Shown: positions 11,046 through 21,994, counted from the stretch's first letter. The stretch is 64,000 nt of DNA from Kitagawia praeruptora (GCA_037693485.1 CM075352.1:27684001-27748000), one strand, 5' to 3'. The notes: generated from the letters alone by a model not told the origin. Numbers and translations: made by a program.

Positions 11046-12698
11046 TATGAACTATCCGGTTGTTGGACATTTTTGACTTTGAGTTTCACATTGCAACTAC
11101 CCTATGACAAAACTTACGATACAATGCACTAAAAATTGTACCAGCCCTTATAATCTCTGTCATCATTAACCGTGTCGGAAACTCGAAACGAAATGCACCT
11201 GAAATGATAATGACTATGCTCGAACTTGAGGGACCTGAAGTAGGGATGTCTTCATCAATGGTAGTTTTAGTGGGCATGGAGCATGTCACATGGTTAGGTT
11301 TCAAGTACTGGAATTTGAGTGTACTACGTGTGGGACTTTATGATTCCTTAAATGGTATGATGGAAAAAAGAGAGACTTGTCATTGTTTTGGTTAACAACG
11401 GGCTTGTTGATTATACTTGCGAGGAAATGCAACCACATGTACTATTGACTCTCATACAGATTAGGTAATTGATTGGACACTTCGCAATCAAACCAGTGTT
11501 GCCCAGCTTGTAATCTATATATAGCTAGCCCAATGGCGGGGCCTTGTTGTGCTTCTTCCTTCTTACTATGAAAGTGCCAAGTATATTTCCGGATTCATAA
11601 TTTCTTATAATTATTATATCGACGTACAGCACTAGTGTTAGTGTATTATCCAAGCGGGTCAAGAGAGTTTATGGTACCGTTTGTGAAATTTTATTTTTCA
11701 GAAATAAGTAATATATTCTAAAAAAATTAAAAAATATGTATTTTTTTTGAAATAAGTAACTCATATTTACAAGATAACGAATTTAATGTCTCCATACACA
11801 TTTTTTTCTAAAAAAAAATATGTAAATATAAATTTTTTTTCGAAATAAGTAACTTATAAACTCCTGCGGTGAAATCAGTAGTCGTAGGTGTCGAATTACA
11901 TATTTATATTTTAAAAAAAAAATACGGTGAAAATTCTAATATATTTTAATAATTAACTTTTAACGATAAATGGATCTTAAAAAAGAATTACATTAATGAG
12001 TGCGACAAGATAATTCAAGTCATAATAATTTATTTTTTGTTATTCCAATTTTTGAATTCGATTCTGGCTCATTTTAAAATTAATTTGTTAAAACAAATTT
12101 GTATATTTATGAGAAAATTTTCACATTTCAACTTCCATCCTAACTTAAAAAAATCTAAAATCTTTAAAAACTTATTGGTCCATGTAATACATAAACAAAC
12201 AAGGTTGTCAAAATGATCACCAACCAGCAAACACATGATCTGTTTTTTCTTTGCACCGGATACGTGATTACCTTATTGTAAGGAACTAATTAGTTAGTGG
12301 CTTACTCAAGTAACATTAACAACCATTGAAAATTTCTGTGACTTATAGTACAAGTCACTTAACAGGTCCCATGAAAATATTTCTACATCGCGGTCGGGAC
12401 AAGGGGTGTGTGTATAGTTCTCCATATACGTGTACATGATTGGTCCCAGGCACTCGAGGTAAGTAAGTGGAGAGAGTATTAAATATAGTTTGCTTAGTTT
12501 TATTTTTTTTTTAAATCAAACGTATTATAATAAGCAATTAATATATAATTAAGTTAATCAGCATTTGGTTTGTTTCTTTCGGCAAAGTTGTGGGAACAGG
12601 GGATGTGCTTAGATTCGCCAATCAGCTTAACTTTGGTTCATAATATACACTTAAAATATACATTTCCAGTACACATTACAATTTACAAGTATGTATAT
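11046..12698. other. AT-rich intergenic sequence
   Basis: No gene found. Frames at 11086-11304 (minus) and 11204-11395 (plus) overlap on opposite strands and have no recognisable motif. A short dispersed block at about 12050-12115 (TTGAATTCGATTCTGGCTCA) also occurs at 17412 and 26430 (see findings). Confidence 0.5.
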
Positions 12699-12707
12699 AC
12701 ATGGGTA

Positions 12708-13093
12708 GAGTCCCACTCTATGGAGAACCATCTTACGTGGAGAACCGTGGAGAACCACTTAAAATGCATTAAAATTGTCCTTTATATAAGGCCCATGGCG
12801 GGGCCCCTTTACAAAAAAGTCTTATAATTCTACCCTCTATCCATTTGTCAAAGAAAAAGAAAGAAAAAAAAAAATTCACTGTTCACGTGAAGACGTGGCA
12901 GTGGATTTCACTGGTTAACGGTGCTTCGCACCTTCTTGTACGGCGCTTCGCGCCTTTATCATTCTAAAGTTGTAAGGAATGGCAATCAATGGTAAAGGCA
13001 ATAGACGATTGACGGGTGTGTCGAGAGCCTTCGGCCCTCATGACTAACTAACTCATCCGTTTACTGTCTTAAATGCTTCGCATTTCCACGACA

Positions 13094-13139
<46 letters not shown>

Positions 13140-13275
13140 GATAGAGCCAATTATTTTAAGCATTTTTTGTGAAGGTACCCTTGGCGGGGTCCTTATATAT
13201 AAAGCAATTTTAATGCATTTTAAGTGGTTCTTCACGGTTCTCCACGTAACATGGTTCTCCATGAAACAATGGTCT
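12708..13275. mobile_element. Mutator-type MITE with TTC-loop hairpins
   Basis: 568 bp flanked by a perfect 9-bp direct repeat, ACATGGGTA (12699-12707 and 13276-13284). The arms are imperfect inverted repeats of at least 100 bp, each with two or three copies of GGAGAACC spaced 11-13 bp apart, followed by CACTTAAAATGCATTAAAAT. The centre holds four small perfect or near-perfect hairpins, each with loop TTC (12920-12932, 12942-12954, 13023-13039, 13071-13085), and a 41-base T-run. The open frames running through each arm (12570-12827, 13053-13328) mirror each other and are not genes. Confidence 0.85.
13096..13136. repeat. 41-base poly-T tract
   Basis: An uninterrupted run of T inside the Mutator-type MITE, beside the fourth TTC-loop hairpin. 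The length may be affected by sequencing error. Confidence 0.9.
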
Positions 13276-13443
13276 ACATGGGTATGTGTCAGAAAAGCAA
13301 CAACCATTATCAAAAAAAAAACAATCAACTACTCCGCACAAGCACAAGTCTATTGTATAAGAAGAACTAAGGATTATGTTTAATTAAACACAAACCGCTT
13401 CTTTTATTAGTATTATGGTGCGTGAGCCGATCATAAACTTGTA

Positions 13444-14019
13444 CTCCTTCCGTCCCAATAGATTTATTTATTACTCTCTCTGTCCCATTCATTTCTTTAC
13501 AATTTTCTTTTTGGGACGTTCCACCAATTCTTTACATTACCAAAAATAGTAACTTTTAACAATAAAATACATTACTACATCCACTATTTCACTTCACTTT
13601 TTCAACACTTTACACTATTACACCCACTACTTCACCTATTTTAATAATAAAATCACTATTACACCCACTACTTCATTTATTTTAACAATATTACACCCAC
13701 TATCCTTGGTCTCCGTGCCCAGCCCCCACGTAAAGAATTGGCCGGGACGGAGGGAGTAGATTGTTAACATTTCTTAAAATAGTAAATTTGAACACTATTA
13801 CACCCACTATTTCACTTATTTTAACAATACTTTACACTATTACACTCACTACTTCACTTATTTTAACTATAAAATCACTATTTGCATCCACTACTTAATT
13901 TATTTTAACAATAAAATCATTATTACATCCACTACTTCATTTATTTTAACAATATTACACCCACTATCTTGGTTTCCGTGCAAAAAACAAACGTTAACAT
14001 CCCATTGTGATGAAAGGAG
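13444..14019. mobile_element. Outer Stowaway MITE of a nested pair
   Basis: The left end (CTCCTTCCGTCCCAATAGAT) and right end (reverse complement CTCCTTTCATCACAATGGGA) are inverted repeats flanked by TA (13442-13443 and 14020-14021), the Tc1/Mariner target. A second Stowaway (13474-13756) lies inside its left arm. The body has repeated blocks of the form CACTATTACACCCACTATTT. Confidence 0.75.
13474..13756. mobile_element. Inner Stowaway MITE of a nested pair
   Basis: 283 bp with ends CTCTCTCTGTCCC and, reverse-complemented, CTCCCTCCGTCCC, flanked by TA (13472-13473 and 13757-13758). It shares the CACTATTACACCCACT body repeats and the ATTACACCCACTATC...GTGC block with the element it sits in, so both belong to one family. 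Confidence 0.8.
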
Positions 14020-14021
14020 TA

Positions 14022-15642
14022 TTAATTAACATATGATCCTGGTCATCCCGAGAACTATTTTGACCAGTTTTAAGTTGCTTCCTATACTCATTTCCATGGG
14101 TTTTATTCAATACTCCGTACTACATTTGTTGTACATCAGTATCGTTGTCCATGTTACTGCATTCAACTCTGCGAATTCCTAGTGAGGTAGCTAATCGTAT
14201 AATCTACAAGCAGTAGATGTGCAAAAGTAGCAGGGAGGATTACAGACATAACATGTATATATCCTCTCGGGTTCGGAATTTTTCGAACATTATTGATGCG
14301 AGAACTTTGTTAAATAATATTGTAATTTTTTTATTAATAAAAGTTTAGTTAACATTTTTTTACTGATTTTATTTTCATTAATAATAATGAACCTTGAACA
14401 AAAATTTTACCCAACTAAAATTAATAAACTCATGAAAAGACAATTAGAATTGCACATGAACACATACTAGAAAAATTCTTTATTTAAATCAAAACTCGAG
14501 TAAGTAGATTAATGGGTTATAAAACTGTGCGCAACGTTAATCATCGTCGACTAATCCTGATCTGCAATTACTTTATAAGATCAAGTCAAGATTATACACC
14601 TATCAAGATAGTAAACTATTACAACAACGTTAACTTTACTGGCAATACTAAACTACAAAAAGTTATCTAACACCCGATTAAAGTTACAATCATTTACCTT
14701 AAATACGAAATGCTAAACCTACAATATTGTTTCACTAGTACTAATCACAACTGGCGACAAGTTGCATTCTAGCTAGATTCTAGCCTAGCCTAGCCTAGCC
14801 TAGCTAGTTTCAGTCACCACCTAATGTTAAAATATAAGACATGGTGGTAAGTCCATATATAAAATACCTTTAAAAAATTCTCTAATCCAACTCTAATTAA
14901 AAGTTACTCTTCCCTAGCTGGTAGCACATACCTATTTTTATACATGATCTTAGTAGATATCCACTACTAAAAACAAATATGAAATGATTAAAAAATGAGC
15001 AATTAACCAAAAAAACTAACTAACTTCACATTTTTTTTCCATTTAATCAATCAATTACTTTTTTCAAAAATAACCCCAACAAACTTTGCTAAATTACAAA
15101 AATTTGTCCTAAATTTAACCATGGTTAATTATTATTATCTAATGTTTAATTTTTTAATATAAAATTAATTTTTTTACATACTTGCAAGCCATTTTGGTGT
15201 ATAGTCAGACAATTAATTTCATTATAAAACCTCTATTTGTTTTTTTCCCCAAAATTGATTAATTTCCCCCTAAAATTGATCAGCGCAATGAATCCGGACA
15301 AATTTCATTTTATATTAGTTATTAACAGTATTATAATAAAATCATGAAATTCCACGCAACTATTAATTTTAAAAAAATTAATGGACAAACTTAGCATAAA
15401 TCATGCATACCTTGGTACTTTATGTGATTTTTGTCCATATTACATACATATTTTTCAAATTTATTGAATTTAGAAAATAATTTTAATTACGATAAATCAG
15501 ATCACTTTTTTTTTTGTCATAAAAATAGGGAATGATACAAATACTTAAAATATAAAATTTAAAAATATGAAAACACATAAAGTAACAATGCAATTGAAAG
15601 ATGGGTTTTTTTTCATAAATATATAAGAAAAAGTAAAATTTT
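14022..15642. other. AT-rich intergenic sequence
   Basis: No coding frame or element border supported. It holds a TAGCC microsatellite (about five units, 14781-14805). The frame at 15483-15686 (minus) is low-complexity. Confidence 0.5.
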
Positions 15643-16564
15643 GCGAAAATACTATCATTTAAAAGTTCTATTTGCAAAAATACCATATTTTGAAAAAAAT
15701 TGCAAAAATACGGGATTCAACTACATTCAACCAGATGCAACTGTTTTGAAAATTTAGTAAAAATACGATTCAACTACTTGCAACCATCTGCAACTATATG
15801 TAACTTTCTGCAACAATATACAACTTTACAAAAAAGGTTGCAAACAAGGTTGCTATTCAACCCGGCCTACGCAAGCAACCAAAATCAACCAAAAAACACA
15901 AAAAAAAACAGTCTTCCCTAACACCAAAAAACATAAAAAAAGAATAACTTTCGTTGACTCAAACACCACCACCTCCGCTGCTATGCTTCTTCTCCGTTCA
16001 CCTCCTTCACCCCATCTTCATCGAACTAAAATCAACTGGACGACGCTAATCTCCATAGATACCGCCACCACCACCACCATTACGATCACCTCCATAGCCA
16101 CCATCATCACCACCGTATCCATCACAAATTACAACTAATTCACAAAAACAAGACAACCATATGCAATTTAAAAACCAACTAGCAGTTCATCTAATCCAAT
16201 CCCCATACAATACACGCTGGTGAGGATGACGACGATCCCCCCAAATTGATAGACCTGCGGCCCCGATCTCAACCAAGATAGTAATCGATGATGGTATGGA
16301 TACGACAAAGAGGGAGAGGAAGGAGTCAACCAGATGTGTGATCAATTGATGTGGGGAGGTGGAGTCAGGGATGGAGGCCGATCGACTAGTGTTCTTCAAA
16401 AATTGAGTTTAGTCATCTTCATATTGCTGCTCCTCTTTCCAGGATGGGGGAAGAACCGTATTTCTGAAAAAAAAAGAATGAAAGTCGGTATAAACGCAAT
16501 GAATACTGAAGTCCCATATTTTTGCAAACAGAACATGAAATAACCGTAGTTTTGGTAGTTTCCC
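15643..16564. mobile_element. Candidate Mutator-like element with possible captured sequence
   Basis: The ends are imperfect inverted repeats of about 60-70 bp: the left reads GCGAAAATACTATC and later TTTGCAAAAATACCATATTT, and the right, reverse-complemented, reads GGGAAACTACCAAAACTACG and later GTTTGCAAAAATATGGGAC. No 9-bp target duplication is visible. The interior is less AT-rich than its surroundings and holds a CCA/CCG-rich block (16051-16131) that on the minus strand encodes a Gly-Gly-Tyr/Gly-Asp repeat. Short frames at 16187-16399 (minus) and 16334-16543 (plus) overlap and are not supported as genes. Confidence 0.45.
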
Positions 16565-17127
16565 TTGAAAGATTTGTAATTATAATTATTATTACTATAT
16601 TTTATTTTAATCTAATTTAATATTTCATAAATATAAATATATTTTGTTTTATCAAAAAAAACATAATAAACTACAATGAAGTAATAATTTGAATGAATTT
16701 TTTGATTAATAATTTATTGTTTACTTAATAAAGATGTGGTTGAACAATAGTTAATACACATTAACAATGACTAACTATAGTTAATTTATTTTCACAGTTT
16801 AATAAAGTTTGCTAGGTTTTTATGAGAAAAAATAAGTTCATTGGTTAAATTGTAAAAAAATAGAAAGTTGTTTGGATTTTTTTGACTAATAAGTCATTAA
16901 AAAACCTTAATCCACTTATTTACTTACTAAACTCCTTGATATTAGCCGAAATTTTAGTTTAATGGTTAGGAAATGAATGTGGAGGACTTGACTTTAATCC
17001 CTAATTATGCAAACTTCTTTTGTCAAGTACTGATTTCAGTAAGTTAGAATAAAATGGTTAAGTCGGCATAATTTTAGTTTGTAATGATTAAATGGTTGTT
17101 TCAGTAGCACGATGATATAAATTAATA
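16565..17127. other. AT-rich spacer
   Basis: No gene seen. A TAGTTTAATGGTTAGG block near 16958 recalls a tRNA A box, but no tRNA or SINE can be built around it. Confidence 0.4.
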
Positions 17128-17377
17128 CTCGCTCTGTCCCAATAATTTATATACATTATGAACGGGGCGTGCCACGCATTTTAAGACTCCTAACTACTAT
17201 AGTTACTTAATTTAGTTTTTACAATTTTCTTTTTATATAAAAATTAAATAATCCTATTTTTATACAATAAAAAAGAAAAATTTAAAAATAAGTTATGGAA
17301 TTATACTAGTTATACACCTTAAAATGCGTGTCAGACACTTTTAAAAAAACGTATAAAAATGAATGAGACGGAGGGAG
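17128..17377. mobile_element. Stowaway MITE
   Basis: 250 bp with ends CTCGCTCTGTCCCAATAATT and, reverse-complemented, CTCCCTCCGTCTCATTCATT, flanked by TA (17126-17127 and 17378-17379). Inner arms carry CACGCATTTTAAG and TTAAAATGCGTGT in inverted orientation. It ends about 310 bp beyond the stop codon of the zinc-finger gene. The element at 24642-24890 is of the same family. Confidence 0.85.
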
Positions 17378-17685
17378 TACAAGTTATAATGATTGTTTTC
17401 TTATCCTCCTAGATCTTGAATTCGATTCTCATTTATTTTAAAATTTATTAAAACATATATCGAGTCATTAATAATCTACCTAGTTTAAAATGAATAATGT
17501 GAGAGTTATTAGATATCTAACCGAAAAAAATAAATTAAATTAAAATGATGAAAATGTACACAGATGGTCGGATTAAGTGAGAAATAAACATGAGCTTCCC
17601 ACCGGCTGAAACTAAGAGAGCGACAAGCCACAAAGCCGGCTACTACAAATTTCAGATATTTTGAACTAAAAGCACAAGATCCTAG

Positions 17686-18366
17686 TCATGGAGCGCTTGG
17701 AGCCAAGCTCAAATGCAAGTCCAAGCCGAAAGTATCATCAAAGCTAGGCCCACCATCTCCTCTAGAGAACCTACTCAACGAAGGCACATCATGATGGGCT
17801 CGTCCTTGCTGAGGCCCAATACTAGTCAATGTAGACTCCGCTACACCGCCAGCATACGATAACGTCCCTGCACCTCTCCCAACTGATGATGACGTGGACG
17901 TGGATGGAAAAGCACTCCCATGCGAAACCTGAAAAGGTTGTGCGGCGCGTGGCATGTACATCCACGACGGTGGTACGGTAGCCGATGGCAAAATCATCGG
18001 CAACGACGGTGCTAGTAGGTGAGGAGGTGGAGCAAAAGCAGATACCATAGGGTTCCTCATGTATGAAACGGCAGCGTTTCGAGAAGCTTGCATTTGAGCT
18101 CGTTTAAGTTGTTGTCTCTCTTTTTTGTGAGCGTTTTGATGGCCACCTAATGCTTGTGAGTTGGCAAATTCACGACAACAGTATTGACACTCGTATTTCC
18201 GGCCGTCGGTGGCAGGAAAACCGCCGGAGTCTGATGAGCCGGACGGGGTTTTGGTGGAGTCTACTTCTTCATCTTCTTCTACGACGTTAAAACCAAAGAG
18301 TTTTAAACGTCCGGCAGCAGGTGTGGTGTTATTGTTTAGTTGTGTTTGAAACTGTAGTTCTTCCAT
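17686..18366 (-). CDS. Single C2H2 (Q-type) zinc-finger regulator, GIS3/ZFP5/ZFP6-like
   Basis: An intact, intronless 226-residue protein and the only ordinary host gene recognised here. Residues 58-80 form one plant Q-type C2H2 finger (C60, C63, H76, H80; C-x2-C-x12-H-x3-H) with the QALGGH signature at 71-76, which contacts DNA. RLKLFGF at 20-26 is the conserved N-terminal box of the ZFP5/ZFP6/GIS3 group. LDLHLSL at 215-221 is an EAR-type repression motif (LxLxL) that can recruit TOPLESS-class corepressors. Length fits the family (about 200-250). In Arabidopsis these nuclear factors link gibberellin and cytokinin signals to trichome and root-hair development; the role here is inference. The first ATG at 18366 is used because it sets the family-typical N-terminus. 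The middle (101-200) is Pro/Ser/Gly-rich and not conserved in my recognition. The exact orthologue among the paralogues is unsure. Confidence 0.93.
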   Translation of the reverse strand: MEELQFQTQLNNNTTPAAGRLKLFGFNVVEEDEEVDSTKTPSGSSDSGGFPATDGRKYECQYCCREFANSQALGGHQNAHKKERQQLKRAQMQASRNAAVSYMRNPMVSAFAPPPHLLAPSLPMILPSATVPPSWMYMPRAAQPFQVSHGSAFPSTSTSSSVGRGAGTLSYAGGVAESTLTSIGPQQGRAHHDVPSLSRFSRGDGGPSFDDTFGLDLHLSLAPSAP

Positions 18367-18400
18367 ATTGTGGGTATATATATATGGAGAGTGAACAAGT

Positions 18401-18442
18401 TTATTTATAGAGAAGAGAACAACGAAAGGAGGATTATATATA
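18401..18442 (-). promoter_or_regulatory. Candidate TATA elements of the zinc-finger gene
   Basis: On the minus strand TATATATAA (18434-18442) and CTATAAATAA (18401-18410) lie about 70 and 35 bp before the ATG. The farther one leaves room for a roughly 40-base leader and is the better candidate. Inference from position only. Confidence 0.45.
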
Positions 18443-18555
18443 GAAGGTAAAGGGTTAAGTAGAGACTTAAAAAGAGTTGTTGAACGAGTGGGGTATTTAT
18501 ACTAGTAGGAAAAGGGGTTTTAACTTTGTGGGCATTAATATTTTAAACATGTGGG

Positions 18556-18609
18556 GAGAGATATAGAGAGATAGAAAGAGAGAGGGAGAGAGAGGGAGAG
18601 GGAGAGAGG
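18556..18609 (-). promoter_or_regulatory. GA/CT-rich tract upstream of the zinc-finger gene
   Basis: About 50 bp of GAGAGA/GAGGGA-type repeat (CT-rich on the coding strand) 190-245 bp before the ATG. Such tracts are bound by plant BASIC PENTACYSTEINE GAGA-binding proteins. It could equally be a plain microsatellite. Confidence 0.4.
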
Positions 18610-19311
18610 ATGGTTAGATACTTGGATGGTTTCGGACATCCCAAGGAGTAGAAGGACCAAGGTAGTTAAGTGGCATATATGGAATGGAACACGACCCAAG
18701 AACGGGGTCGCCTGGCCTAATGGATAGCGTGCCCTAAACACGGATCTTAATAAAGGCATTAGGGCCTAGGGGTCAATCGATTTTCCTTAAATTTTTTTCA
18801 AGGTCATATATATTTTTGTGGGATGTAAAAATTTAAATTGATTCCCTTAAAATTTATTTTTTGATCAATATCAAATGCGATCCTCCTTAATTTCCAAGTT
18901 GAATTCGCCACTGGCAGCGCACTTGTTACTCCTACTTGTTAGTATTCTGGTTACAAAGAGCATCAATGAATCCCCATGATCCATCCACGTACGTGGTAAT
19001 ATTACTAAAATATGAATGTATCTAACTACTGTATCTATGTTTATAAGTACAACACTAGGCTGGGAACAAATAATTAAAAATAGTAAAACAAAAAGACTAA
19101 TTTGGCAGCGGGCTAGTCCTTTAGGTGGTGCTATAGGGTACTATGAATAGTTAAATCTAAGTAGAGAAGTGTCATCTCACTTTGCTTGCTTTTTGTTTTA
19201 TTGGTTGTACTCACTCTAGTATTACTATTGAGTTTGTTTAAAGAATGTACAAGAATGTGATGCATGTGACATGTAGGGTTGCTGAACCGGGTTATACATG
19301 TTAAGTTAATA
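18610..19311. other. Intergenic sequence upstream of the zinc-finger gene
   Basis: Probably includes distal promoter. At 18708-18775 is a tRNA-Arg-like block (GGCCTAATGGATAGCG and later GGGGTCAATCGA) that does not fold into a proper tRNA. At 18901-18920 GAATTCGCCACTGGCAGCGC resembles a transposon end without a partner. No gene. Confidence 0.4.
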
Positions 19312-19430
19312 CTCCATCTGTCACCTGTTTGTAAAAACACGTTTGCCAACGCACACTTTCAATCGTTAATATCTTGAATTTTGTATTAGTATTAAATATA
19401 TTTAATTTTGTATTAGTATTTTTCCAAAAT
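19312..19430. mobile_element. Fragment of a Stowaway MITE
   Basis: The left end (CTCCATCTGTCACCTGTTTG) is preceded by TA, and the body (ACGTTTGCCAACGCACACTT) matches the inverted copy in 21513-21773. The right end is missing or too diverged to place. Confidence 0.55.
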
Positions 19431-20256
19431 TAAACTGAATTAATCGATTTTCGATTTTTACTAACCTGATTTTGTTCATTTGACGCTCGTCACGCTCGGA
19501 TTCAAGCTGGGAATCCTAATACTGTACTTTTTTTTTTTGACAAGTGGAATCCTAATACTAGATGTGTTACCCTTCTTTGGAATTAATTGAGGTACGTGTA
19601 GGTTAATTCGGACATGATTAACCAAAAAAGTTTTGTTCATTTCACCTATCACTACCTAAAGTTGTCCGAACAAAGCATGTTAGATCAGTCTTTCGAATAT
19701 TCTACTTTATTTCCGTGAATAATTTTGAAATCTTGAGATCACATGGTAATAAGACAAAATGCACAGTTTTGCTAACTCGATCAATCACTTAAAACGAAAA
19801 TTACTGGTATGAATCATGAATGAGATAAAGGGAATTTTGAAATTGACCTTCTATATATAACTAGGTGATTAGTATGGTGGCTTAAAGAGATTAGTTCATT
19901 CAAATAGTAATTATGTGGTGTCTTAGTTTAATTACACGAGGTTAAAAATTATATATTCCAAAGGTTCATCATGTATACATGTCCACTAAATATATTTATA
20001 TATTTTATACATGGCCCTTGGGGGTACTTGTTGCTACTGTCGGAAAATAGAAGTATATGCTAATAGGGTCCAATTACAAGTCGACAAATGCTAATAGGGT
20101 CCAATTACAAGTCCACTAGTACAAAGATTATCAAAACAAACACACAGAAATAGAAATAGTATATTTAGTTGCAAGTACGTAGTCTGAATTCTGATGAAAG
20201 TAGGCACAAGGAGCTGGGAATTTTAAATTCTATGTAGTACATAAAATAAAAATATA
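19431..20256. other. AT-rich spacer with a 33-bp tandem duplication
   Basis: ATGCTAATAGGGTCCAATTA plus about ten bases occurs twice back to back (20057-20086 and 20089-20117). No gene or RNA seen. Confidence 0.5.
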
Positions 20257-20258
20257 TA

Positions 20259-20562
20259 CTCTCTCCGTCCCAAAATTTTTTTCCCATTTCTCTTGGACAC
20301 GTTTGCCAACATACAATTTTAATCGTTAATATTTTTAATTTTGTATTAGTATTAAATATAAAAATTTCACTGTATTAAAGTACTCATAAATACGAATCCA
20401 ACAAGATCTATATTTGGTTTTATAGATTAGACGTAAGTTAGTAATTTGTCTTTTGTTATGAACAGTACCGACATATCAAATGAGAAGAAAATTATGAGAC
20501 GGTCTTTTGTTATGAACAATACCGACATATCAAATGGGAAGAAAATTATGAGACGGAGGGAG
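20259..20562. mobile_element. Stowaway MITE with internal tandem duplication
   Basis: 304 bp, ends CTCTCTCCGTCCCAAAATTT and, reverse-complemented, CTCCCTCCGTCTCATAATTT, flanked by TA (20257-20258, 20563-20564). The right arm contains a 55-bp tandem duplication starting GTCTTTTGTTATGAACA (20448-20502, 20503-20557), which includes most of the terminal repeat. Confidence 0.85.
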
Positions 20563-20564
20563 TA

Positions 20565-21510
20565 TAATTTAGAGATAGTGTAAGCTTATGGAACGAGCCC
20601 CAATGATCATAAGTTATAACCGTGCATGATTCGGGAAGCCCATCTCTCTGTTCACTGCCTTGTTCTGCATTTGCCATATGATGTTACCAGAGCTGCTTCA
20701 AAATGTCTCTTATTAACTTAAGTGTTCATCTCTCTCTCTCTCTCTCTCTCTCCATATATATAAACTCTTTTAATTACAATGATACATCATCTCTGAGACT
20801 CTGACCTCTTGCTTATTGGTTTCTATCTCAGGAGCCGACATTACCACTACCAGCACCAGTCCAATTAATTATTCATGTTACTGAAATTGATACGCCAATA
20901 TATTAAACAAAGTCAAATAGTGATCCACTATATATAGGGAATCATCCTCCATATACAAAAATAGTAGCGGGATTTCGAGAAACCTAAAACTAGAAGATGT
21001 GCATCGTTAATATTTAAGAGTCGGTCAGAACTTAAATAACTGTTAATTATTATTTAAAATTTTAAATCAAGGTTTGCATTTATATTTATTAACTAATTTC
21101 TGTAATCCAAACGAATTGTAACTTTTACAACCAGAAACACCAATATTATTGTTATATCAAATCATTAAAGTCTAGCTAGAAAGAAAAGTTCTAATGAAGT
21201 TTGAACACTGATCTAGCAACCAAGTTGATAATAAATTGATGGATCTTTGTAATGTGTGTTCAACCACACATTACAACAACAATTTTTTGATAAATTAATT
21301 CATTTTAATTAATTAAATTTTTTTATGTATGCAATAATTCATTATTATTAATTAAAATAAATCAATAAAAATATCAATTACACTTTTATTATATACATCT
21401 TTGAACAAACATTAAAAAAAAAATCATAAATTGATAAAGAAATGAAAATGCTAGGTACTCCGAAACGTTTCTCAATTTTTTTCCTAAATACTAATACAGC
21501 ACTTATATAA
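20565..21510. other. AT-rich spacer with (TC)n and a perfect hairpin
   Basis: Contains a (TC) microsatellite at about 20730-20751 and a 12-bp perfect inverted repeat at 21247-21276 (listed separately). No coding frame supported. Confidence 0.5.
21247..21276. other. Isolated perfect stem-loop
   Basis: TTGTAATGTGTG, loop TTCAAC, CACACATTACAA: a 12-bp perfect stem with a 6-base loop. No poly-T tail or element border is attached, so its nature is unknown. Confidence 0.7.
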
Positions 21511-21512
21511 TA

Positions 21513-21773
21513 CTCCCTCTGTTTCTTTTTCTTTTTCCTGTTTTGTCTTTTGTTCCTGTTCATTGTAAGCGCTTGACTACTAATTTACGCATAATTTATA
21601 AGATAAAATATATTCATGAGTGATCTTGTTTGATTCGTATTTGTGGGTACTTTAATACAGTGAAGTTTTTATATTTGATACTAACACGAAATTGAAAATA
21701 TTAATGATCAAAAGTGTGCGTTGGCAAACGTGATAAAGCAAACAGGAAAAACATTTAGGAACGGAGGAGGGAG
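21513..21773. mobile_element. Stowaway MITE
   Basis: 261 bp, ends CTCCCTCTGTTTCTTTTTCT and, reverse-complemented, CTCCCTCCTCCGTTCC, flanked by TA (21511-21512, 21774-21775). It shares TTGGCAAACGTG with the fragment at 19312. The minus-strand frame at 21378-21563 is not a gene. Confidence 0.8.
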
Positions 21774-21994
21774 TAGATAACTTTCTGATAAGAAAGTAAC
21801 ATAATTACATAACATCACTTAAAAAAAATGTAATAATTACATAATCAAGCGTATAATAAGCACAGTTCATTGTTTATCCATTCAACTAACTAAGTTCTGT
21901 ATTAACTAACAAGGATACCAACAGGATGCTTGTTATGTGCGAAAATGATGTCCTAAAACTGATTGTTTCAATTTTTCAAAACTATGAATAATCG

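Noticed and set aside
12920..13085. Organelle DNA insertion suggested by the GC-rich TTC-loop palindromes
   Set aside because: Flanked on both sides by MITE arms and with no chloroplast or mitochondrial gene sequence recognised. Kept only as a finding about hairpins.
16187..16543. Overlapping frames on both strands in the candidate Mutator-like element
   Set aside because: No domain, opposite-strand overlap, and a location inside inverted transposon ends.
18708..18775. tRNA-Arg-like block (GGCCTAATGGAT, later GGGGTCAATCGA)
   Set aside because: Acceptor and anticodon stems do not pair and the B box is off consensus. At most a SINE or tRNA relic.
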